A DNA stretch of 64,000 nucleotides from Solirubrum sp044628455 (GTDB taxonomy: Bacteria; Bacteroidota; Bacteroidia; Cytophagales; Hymenobacteraceae), in NCBI RefSeq assembly GCF_044628455.1, contig NZ_JBIYZW010000005.1:1-64000 (forward strand), read 5' to 3'. Under the pieces are notes generated by a model. It was not told the DNA's origin. It ran no database searches and saw only the letters and a program-made list of their open reading frames with translations. A program made the position numbers and the translations under genes. This document shows positions 58,661 to 64,000 of the stretch, one piece after another. Within the stretch, counting starts at the first letter, position 1. Each line of letters starts with the position of its first letter.

Positions 58661-61083
58661 TAAAAGTTGAAGTTTTTGCTGAACGAAGGAAGGATGGGAA
58701 ACAGGCTGATCTGGCGGTAGCCGGGCTTCTCGCGCACGTTGCCGTTTTGATCGGTGTAGCCTTCGCGGTAGTACATGAAGTAGGGGTTGCGGCGGCTGTA
58801 GGCGTTGTAAAGCGAAAAGCTGTTGACGACTTCGCCCCACTTCTTCTTCTTGGTCTTGCTCAGGTCCAGGTCCATGCGGTGGTAGGCGCGCATGCGGTAG
58901 GAGTTGCGCGGACCGTAGTCGTCGAACTGCCCGAAATCAGATCCGAGCAGGAAGCGGCCCCGCGAGAGGGTGATGGCGTTGCCGGTGCCGTACACCCAGG
59001 TGCCCGACAGGCGCAAGGTGGGCGAAAACTGGTGAATGACCACCAGCGAAGCGTCGTGGCGCCGGTCGTACTTGAAGGGGTAGAGCTGGCCTTGGTTCAG
59101 CTCCGCAAAGCGGCGCGTGCTCCAGGCCAGGGTGTAGCCGATCCAGCCCGTGGTGCGGCCCGACTTCTTCTGCACGAACACTTCGCCGCCGTAGGCCCAG
59201 CCCCGGCCGCTGGTCACCTTGTCCTCCCAGTTGTTGTCGGTGGTGCCCAGGAAGTCGGCGCCCTCGCGGAACTCGATGAGGTTGTGCATGGGCTTGTAGT
59301 AGCCCTCCAAGCTTAGCTCGTAGTCCTCGCCGTGGAAGCGCAGGTTGCGGGCCGCGCCCACGGCAAACTGCTGGGCCCGCTGGGGCTTGATCTTGGGCGT
59401 GGCCGGCACCCACAGGTCGGTGGGCAGGCCGATGCCGCTGTTGGTGAGCAAGTGGATAAACTGGCTGGTGCGGGCGTAGGAGGCCTTGAGCGCCACTTCG
59501 TCGGTGAGCAGGAAGCGGGCGGCCAGCCGCGGCTCCAGGGAGGGAAAGAGCTTGCCCTGCACGGCGAAGCCGTTGAGGCGCAGGCCGCCGTTGACTTTGA
59601 GCCGTTCCGTCACCTTGTAGTCGTCCTCGGCGTAGAGGCCTACTTCCTGCCCGTACACGCGCTTGCCCAAGGTGAAGTTGGGGTTGCTGTTGGGGTCAGA
59701 GGACTTGGCCTGCACGGCCCCGGGCCGGAACTGGTGCCAGATGTACTGCCCGCCGAAGCGGACGTAGTGATTGGGTAGGGGCACGTAGTCAAAGTCCGAC
59801 TTGATGCTCCAGTCGCGGATGTTGGAGAGGTACCGGAGCGAGAACTTCTCGGTTTCGAGCTGGTTGTCGGGGTTGCGCCGGCGGTTTTCCTGCTCCACGC
59901 CCACGTCGAACTGGTAGCGGCTGAAGGTCAGGTGGGTGTTGGCGAAGAGCCGGTCGTTGACGACGTGGTTCCAGCGCAGGGCCGAGGTGAGGTTGCCCCA
60001 GCCCAGCTCGGTGTTGATGCGTGAAAACTCCTCGCTGTTGCGGGCGCCCTCGCGGAAGCGGGCGTAGAACGCGTCGCGGCCGGTGTAGGCGCTCAGGTAC
60101 AGCCGGTCGCGCGGGCTGAGCTTCCAGTTGACCTTGGCGTTGAAGTCGTAGAAGTAGTAGCCAATCTTGGGCCGCTCGTCGCGCGGAATGCCCTGCGAGG
60201 CCAGGGCCGCACTCACCAGCGGGCGGGTGAGCACGTCGATGTAGGTACGGCGGGCCGAGACGATAAACGAAGCGGTGTCTTTCTTGATGGGCCCTTCCAG
60301 CGTCACGCGGGAAGCAATCAGGCCGATGCCGCCTTCGCCGTGAAACTCCTGCATGTTGCCCTCCTTCATCGAAATGTCGAGCACCGAGGAGAGACGGCCG
60401 CCGTAACGGGCCGGGAAGCCGCCCTTCACCAGCTCCACGTTGTTGAGCGCGTCGGCGTTGAAGACGGAGAAGAAGCCGAACAGGTGCGAGGCGTTGTACA
60501 CCGGCGTGCCGTCGAGCAGGATGAGGTTCTGGTCGGGCGAGCCGCCGCGCACGTACAGGCCGTTCTGGCCCTCGGCCCCGCTTTGCACGCCGGGCAGCAG
60601 CTGCAGCACCTTCAGCACGTCCCGTTCGCCAAACAGCGCCGGCACGGCCTTGATCTGGTTGAGCGGAATGTTGACCGTGCCCATGCGGGTGCTCTGGGCA
60701 ATCTGCTCCTGCTTGGTGCCCACGATTTCCACGTTCTGCAGTTCGCTGGTGGCCGGCTTGAGGCGGATGTCGAGCGTCTTGCCTTTGTCGCTCTTCAGGG
60801 CTAGCACCTGACGTTGGTAGCCCAGGTACGAAGCCAGCAGACGGGTAGTGGAATCGGCCGCGGGCAAAGTCAGCGAGAAGAAGCCGTAGGTATTGGTAGC
60901 CGTGCCCTGGCCCGACGCCGGATGCACCACGGCCACGCCGATCAGGTTTTCGCCGGTGCTCGCGTCGCGCACGTAGCCGCTGAAGGTGACGCGCGCCGGC
61001 GCCGGCTGCTGTGCCATGGCTGCTGCGGTCGTCAGCCCCAGCAGGGCGCCGGTGGCCGTGGCGAAGCGCAGAAGTTGAAGCAT
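58660..61083 (-). CDS. TonB-dependent outer-membrane receptor, SusC/carboxypeptidase-regulatory type
   Basis: The 807-residue protein has a signal peptide (AAAMAQQ), a carboxypeptidase-regulatory-like domain (VTFSGYVRDASTGENLIGVAVVH, residues 33-110), a plug (LFGERDVLKVLQLLPGVQSGAEGQNGLYVRGGSPDQNLILLDGTPVYN, residues 150-230) and a beta-barrel ending in NFNF. The substrate is unknown. It forms a translationally coupled operon with the DUF4249 gene. Confidence 0.92.
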   Translation of the reverse strand: MLQLLRFATATGALLGLTTAAAMAQQPAPARVTFSGYVRDASTGENLIGVAVVHPASGQGTATNTYGFFSLTLPAADSTTRLLASYLGYQRQVLALKSDKGKTLDIRLKPATSELQNVEIVGTKQEQIAQSTRMGTVNIPLNQIKAVPALFGERDVLKVLQLLPGVQSGAEGQNGLYVRGGSPDQNLILLDGTPVYNASHLFGFFSVFNADALNNVELVKGGFPARYGGRLSSVLDISMKEGNMQEFHGEGGIGLIASRVTLEGPIKKDTASFIVSARRTYIDVLTRPLVSAALASQGIPRDERPKIGYYFYDFNAKVNWKLSPRDRLYLSAYTGRDAFYARFREGARNSEEFSRINTELGWGNLTSALRWNHVVNDRLFANTHLTFSRYQFDVGVEQENRRRNPDNQLETEKFSLRYLSNIRDWSIKSDFDYVPLPNHYVRFGGQYIWHQFRPGAVQAKSSDPNSNPNFTLGKRVYGQEVGLYAEDDYKVTERLKVNGGLRLNGFAVQGKLFPSLEPRLAARFLLTDEVALKASYARTSQFIHLLTNSGIGLPTDLWVPATPKIKPQRAQQFAVGAARNLRFHGEDYELSLEGYYKPMHNLIEFREGADFLGTTDNNWEDKVTSGRGWAYGGEVFVQKKSGRTTGWIGYTLAWSTRRFAELNQGQLYPFKYDRRHDASLVVIHQFSPTLRLSGTWVYGTGNAITLSRGRFLLGSDFGQFDDYGPRNSYRMRAYHRMDLDLSKTKKKKWGEVVNSFSLYNAYSRRNPYFMYYREGYTDQNGNVREKPGYRQISLFPILPSFSKNFNF

Positions 61084-61378
61084 ATTGAGGTAAGATAGCG
61101 AAAGGCCAAAGACAAAGAAAGCGCTGCGCGCCGGGAGCTAGCCTCACATAATTGGGTGATAACACCGTTCTGGCCCATATTCAGGAGCCTGGAAAACCGA
61201 CGCGAGTAGAGTGTACCCGGCCGGAAAAGGTATCGTCAGCGTAAGATTGGCCTGGCGCCAACAACGCCTGCCGAACTCCTTTTCTTATTCTTAACAATCG
61301 TCACCCACATCATCATGTGGTACTGGTACTCTCCACCTACGAAGAGCTGCGCCTGAGGCGGTCCAGTTGAGCCGGACA

Positions 61379-62242
61379 CTATTGTGACGTTGTTTGCAGT
61401 TGGGTTTCGAAGTGGTTGGGTGAGCGGTAGCCGAGGGCGGAGTGTCGCCGCTCCTCGTTGTAGTAGGCAATGTAGTGGCTGAGTTCGAGGCGCGCTTCCT
61501 CCAACCCAGGGAAGCTGCCGCCGTCGAGCAGTTCGGTCTTGAGCCGGCTCCAGAAGGACTCGGCCTGGGCGTTGTCGTAGCAGTTGCCGCGCCGGCTCAT
61601 GCTGGGCTCGGCGCCGTGGCGGGCGAGTAACTCGCCGAAGCGCGTGGCCGTGTACTGGCTGCCTTGGTCGGAGTGCACGATCAGTCCGGCGGCGGGTTGG
61701 CGCACGGCCAGGGCCCGGCGCAGCGCTTCGCTGACCAGGTCTTCGGGCATGATTTCGCGCACGTCCCAGCCGATCACTTTGCGCGAGCACGCGTCCAGCC
61801 AGCTGGCCAGGTAGAGCCAGCCGCCGCCCTGTTTGGGCAGGCACGTAATATCGCCGACCCACACCCGGTTGGGGGCGGTGGGGCGGGGCCGGTGCAGTAG
61901 GCGGTTGGGGGCTACGCGCCGGCTGTGGGCCGAATCGGTGGTGCGCGGCACGAAGCAGCGGGGTTGCTGGGCTTGCAAGCCGTGGGCCCGCAGCACACGA
62001 CGGATGCGCCAACGGCCAATCTGATGGCCTTCGGCCTGCACTTCGGCCCGCAAGCGGCGCGTCCCATACCGTCGCCCGTGGCGCTGAAAGGCGCGCACGA
62101 CGGCCCGCTCCCAGGCCGGAGCCGACTGCTGGCGGCGCTTGCGCCAAGCGTAGTAGCTGCTCGGGACCACCCGCAGCACCGTGCACAGCTCGCGTACCGG
62201 TACTTGCGCACGGTACTGGTCGATGAAGTGGTAGCGGCTCAC
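61379..62242 (-). CDS. IS3-family transposase OrfB (DDE)
   Basis: The 287-residue protein has the full IS3 catalytic core: PNRVWVGDITCLPKQGGGWLYLASWLDACSRKVIGW (first D), GLIVHSDQGSQYTATRF (second D), RRGNCYDNAQAESFWSRLKTELL (E), and the C-terminal HYIAYYNEERRHSALGYRSP. It starts by overlapping OrfA by 4 bases. It appears intact. Confidence 0.92.
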   Translation of the reverse strand: MSRYHFIDQYRAQVPVRELCTVLRVVPSSYYAWRKRRQQSAPAWERAVVRAFQRHGRRYGTRRLRAEVQAEGHQIGRWRIRRVLRAHGLQAQQPRCFVPRTTDSAHSRRVAPNRLLHRPRPTAPNRVWVGDITCLPKQGGGWLYLASWLDACSRKVIGWDVREIMPEDLVSEALRRALAVRQPAAGLIVHSDQGSQYTATRFGELLARHGAEPSMSRRGNCYDNAQAESFWSRLKTELLDGGSFPGLEEARLELSHYIAYYNEERRHSALGYRSPNHFETQLQTTSQ

Positions 62243-62541
62243 GGCGTCTCCTGGCTGAAGATGGCCAAGGCTTTTTTTAGGATGTCCCGCTCGCGCTGCA
62301 CCCGCTGCAACTCGGCGCGCAAGGCGCGCACTTCCGGGTCGCGGGCCAACTCGGCGCTGCCTAGCTCGGCCGCTGCTTGCTGCTCTTGCCAGCGGTAGAG
62401 CAGCCGCTCGCCGACACCGAGCTGGCGCGCCGCTGCCCGCGTCGAGCGGCTTTCCCGGGCCAGACGCAGGGCCTCGGCCTTGAACGCGTCGTCGTACTTG
62501 CGCCGTTTATCCGGCTTGCTTTCGTGTGGGGTCGTTGCCAT
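62239..62541 (-). CDS. IS3-family OrfA
   Basis: The 100-residue protein has RRKYDDAFKAEALRLARESRSTRAAARQLGVGERLLYRWQEQ (helix-turn-helix) and a leucine-zipper region (VRALRAELQRVQRERDILKKALAIFSQE). It overlaps OrfB by 4 bases and has the A7 tract (TTTTTTT on the plus strand near 62270) used for frameshifting in this family. Confidence 0.9.
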   Translation of the reverse strand: MATTPHESKPDKRRKYDDAFKAEALRLARESRSTRAAARQLGVGERLLYRWQEQQAAAELGSAELARDPEVRALRAELQRVQRERDILKKALAIFSQETP

Positions 62542-62583
62542 GACAGAAGGAATTTACGTCACAATTCTGTCCAGCTTCGCTAG

Positions 62584-62913
62584 GCCACCTCACTGGCCAA
62601 GCAAGAAGATAACTGGGAAAGAGCCCGGCTGGCGCAGCTGCTTCGCTGGGGTAATTCCACGTATTGCTACTACCACCATCACTACATCGAGGCGACGGAA
62701 GCCGACTACCTAGAATGGCTAAAAGGAGTGCCGGCAGGACCGCAAGCGGCTATGCGCGCCTTAGGCTTTGAGGCTAACAAGGACGCGCTGCCGCTTCGTC
62801 GTTACGTGCTCGAAAAGAACGATATTGGGTTAAGCGACTTTATAAAGGGTACAATCTCCCCCACCGACTGGCAAGACTACCAGGACGCCGGCGCGGGAGC
62901 AGTGCATCCGTAG
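62584..62913 (+). pseudogene. Hypothetical gene truncated at its 5-prime end by the IS3 element
   Basis: A frame of about 109 residues is open from just inside the IS boundary (a TAG at 62581 closes it on the left) to a stop at 62911-62913. It reads like a real protein (NWERARLAQLLRWGNSTYCYYHHHYIEATEADYLEWL, then RYVLEKNDIGLSDFIKG). Its start codon is missing, so the IS most likely removed the 5-prime part. No family was recognised. Confidence 0.6.
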
Positions 62914-63021
62914 CCTTTGGCGCTGCACTAGGGCTAAAATCTGTCTCGCAAACGCAGTCTGTTCTCCTTCATAATTTCTTACAAGCGATAGCTTGCCACC
63001 TCAGTCTGTTCCCTCTAAGCA

Positions 63022-63285
63022 ATGACACCTACCATTTCCGAACTTGAATCAGAAGAGTTTAATGGATGCAAAGCAATGATATGCAAGCTTTCGCTCAGCG
63101 ACACGGATTGCCCCGGTGGTCGCTGCATTGTCGTTGCCTCACCCTATGGAATGGCCGAAGTTTGTGTCGATGAAACGGAGTTTGAATGCTTGAAGCATCT
63201 GGGCGTTTTAACGGAAGAGGATAGCGCTGACTACCATCAGGTGTCGCTTATACTGGATATTTTGCGACAGTGTCCTGCTAAATAA
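63022..63285 (+). CDS. Hypothetical protein, 87 residues
   Basis: This is a small cysteine-containing protein (MTPTISELESEEFNG) with five cysteines and an acidic composition; it has no signal peptide or membrane segment and no recognised domain. It lies downstream of the truncated gene on the same strand. Confidence 0.55.
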   Translation: MTPTISELESEEFNGCKAMICKLSLSDTDCPGGRCIVVASPYGMAEVCVDETEFECLKHLGVLTEEDSADYHQVSLILDILRQCPAK

Positions 63286-63327
63286 GGGCCCCGCATTCCT
63301 ATGTAGCAGAAATAGCTGGGTAACAAA

Positions 63328-63573
63328 TCAGGGCAGGCATACGAGCCCGTCTTGGCGCTGAAAACGTGCGCGCAGCTGCTCGACCGTCGTATCCTCCCCA
63401 AGGAATTGCAGCCACTCGGCTATCGTATCCAAGTCGGGGGCCTCGACCAAAAACTCGTTAGGCGCGTCGAGGGCACTGGCGGTGGCCGGGTGCTGCACCG
63501 GGTCCGGGTAGGGCAACAGCAGTTCGGCCAGTTGGTAGAGCATTCCACGAACACCGGCAATAACTGGTTGCAT
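63328..63573 (-). CDS. Hypothetical protein, 81 residues
   Basis: This is an acidic protein with a C-terminal segment FLVEAPDLDTIAEWLQFLGEDTTVEQLRARF. It starts 11 bases after the stop of the HTH-like gene at 63585-63944 and is probably co-transcribed. The two may form a regulatory or toxin-antitoxin-like pair, but nothing in the sequence settles this. Confidence 0.55.
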   Translation of the reverse strand: MQPVIAGVRGMLYQLAELLLPYPDPVQHPATASALDAPNEFLVEAPDLDTIAEWLQFLGEDTTVEQLRARFQRQDGLVCLP

Positions 63574-63584
63574 ACGGGAAAGAA

Positions 63585-63944
63585 TTAAGCCTTGCGGGAG
63601 GTACTGCCGAAGGGGCGGCCTAGATGGGCAGTGGGCACCTCAATGGGGTTCTGCATCTGGTGGTATGCCAGCTTTACTACTGTTAGCAAATCCAGCCCCG
63701 TGAGCGCGCCTAGGCGCTGCAATTCCTCCAGCGAAGCGGTTTCAGGCTTTTGCATCCGCAGCGCGATGGTGCGCGGGGCGACTCCCCACCGCTCAGCAAC
63801 CATCGCACGGCTGCCCAGTGAGTGAATCAGCTCGGCCAGCGTAGAACACTCCGTAGCCGTAGTCGGCTCGGGGCGGGGTAAAGGCTTTACGCGGACGGTT
63901 ACCGGGGCGTCGGCAGATGGGGTGGGCGTTGCTTTCTTGGTCAT
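63585..63944 (-). CDS. Helix-turn-helix-like hypothetical protein
   Basis: The start at 63944 (MTKKATPTPSADAP) gives 119 residues. After a proline/threonine-rich N-terminus the segment STLAELIHSLGSRAMVAERWGVAPRTIALRMQKPETASLEELQRLGALTG looks like a helix-turn-helix (Cro/C1-like). It is the upstream gene of a two-gene minus-strand unit at the window edge. Confidence 0.6.
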   Translation of the reverse strand: MTKKATPTPSADAPVTVRVKPLPRPEPTTATECSTLAELIHSLGSRAMVAERWGVAPRTIALRMQKPETASLEELQRLGALTGLDLLTVVKLAYHQMQNPIEVPTAHLGRPFGSTSRKA

Positions 63945-64000
63945 GACAGCAAAAGAACCAGGATAAATTGTCACTATTACGGTGCGCCGCCCGTAATGAC

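Larger units (their letters stand above)
61368..62578 (-). mobile_element. IS3-family insertion sequence (copy 2, different subgroup)
   Basis: Inverted ends share GGACA--ATTGTGACGT: one at 61368 (TGAGCCGGACACTATTGTGACG) and the complement near 62578. OrfA and OrfB overlap by 4 bases. It interrupts or abuts the gene fragment at 62584. A terminal remnant of the same family is at 55654. Confidence 0.85.

Noticed and set aside
59789..61165. 458-codon frame on the same strand as the TonB receptor
   Set aside because: It is an out-of-frame shadow of the receptor gene, rich in Arg/Pro/Ala, with no signal peptide or domain.
61236..62186. 316-codon frame across the IS3 transposase
   Set aside because: It is a shadow in another frame of OrfB. 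The DDE motifs are read in the 61379-62242 frame.

Overview
The window reads as Bacteroidota DNA of Hymenobacter type (order Cytophagales). The evidence is high GC, a type IX secretion sorting domain, a SusC-like TonB receptor paired with a DUF4249 protein, Bacteroidetes-type promoters, and a conjugation operon of the CTnDOT/Bacteroidetes Tra type. It is either a conjugative plasmid or megaplasmid, or a chromosomal region carrying an integrated conjugative element. I see no replication initiator, tRNA or rRNA.

Layout. Positions 1-3300 hold a secreted protein, a lipoprotein gene broken by an in-frame stop, and an IS630 remnant cut by an IS1-family element. Positions 3327-10402 (minus strand) form the mobilization operon: MobC, MOBP-like relaxase, VirD4-like coupling protein, XRE regulator, DUF4099/DUF3945 protein and a TOPRIM protein. 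Positions 10403-11100 are a regulatory or origin-like stretch with a 19-bp palindrome and a dense GAGGCYATGAT repeat array. Positions 11103-22961 (plus strand) form the transfer operon (TraA, B, a TraD-position protein, E, F, G, two TraI-like paralogues, J, K, M, N). Positions 23008-24729 hold a Fic toxin with a VbhA-type antitoxin. The TOPRIM, DUF3945 and Fic proteins share a basic C-terminal tail, RRGP(R/K)L, which I propose is a signal for the coupling protein or type IV secretion system.

Positions 25168-51998 form a defence island: an AbiE pair in unusual convergent orientation, a tyrosine recombinase, a membrane-anchored dCTP-deaminase-fold/MazG-like pair, McrBC, a type III restriction system with an ATPase/DUF4276 pair between mod and res, a Thoeris locus (ThsA plus three TIR-type sensors), a base-modification-like gene with a TIR protein and an Nmad2 protein, and a SLOG/TIR operon. 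Three inverted repeats with 13- to 16-bp arms and 7-nt spacers lie at 27188, 27254 and 51960, next to the integrase and at the far end. They may be recombination sites bounding a defence cassette.

Positions 52061-64000 are IS-rich chromosomal-type sequence: two IS3-family elements, an outer-membrane-like protein, a 418-bp perfect palindrome abutting an N base (probable assembly fault), remnants of a Kazal-type lipoprotein, an IS3 transposase, a serine recombinase and a sodium:solute symporter, then the TonB receptor/DUF4249 operon and small hypothetical genes. Family names come from motif recognition by eye. No database search was run.
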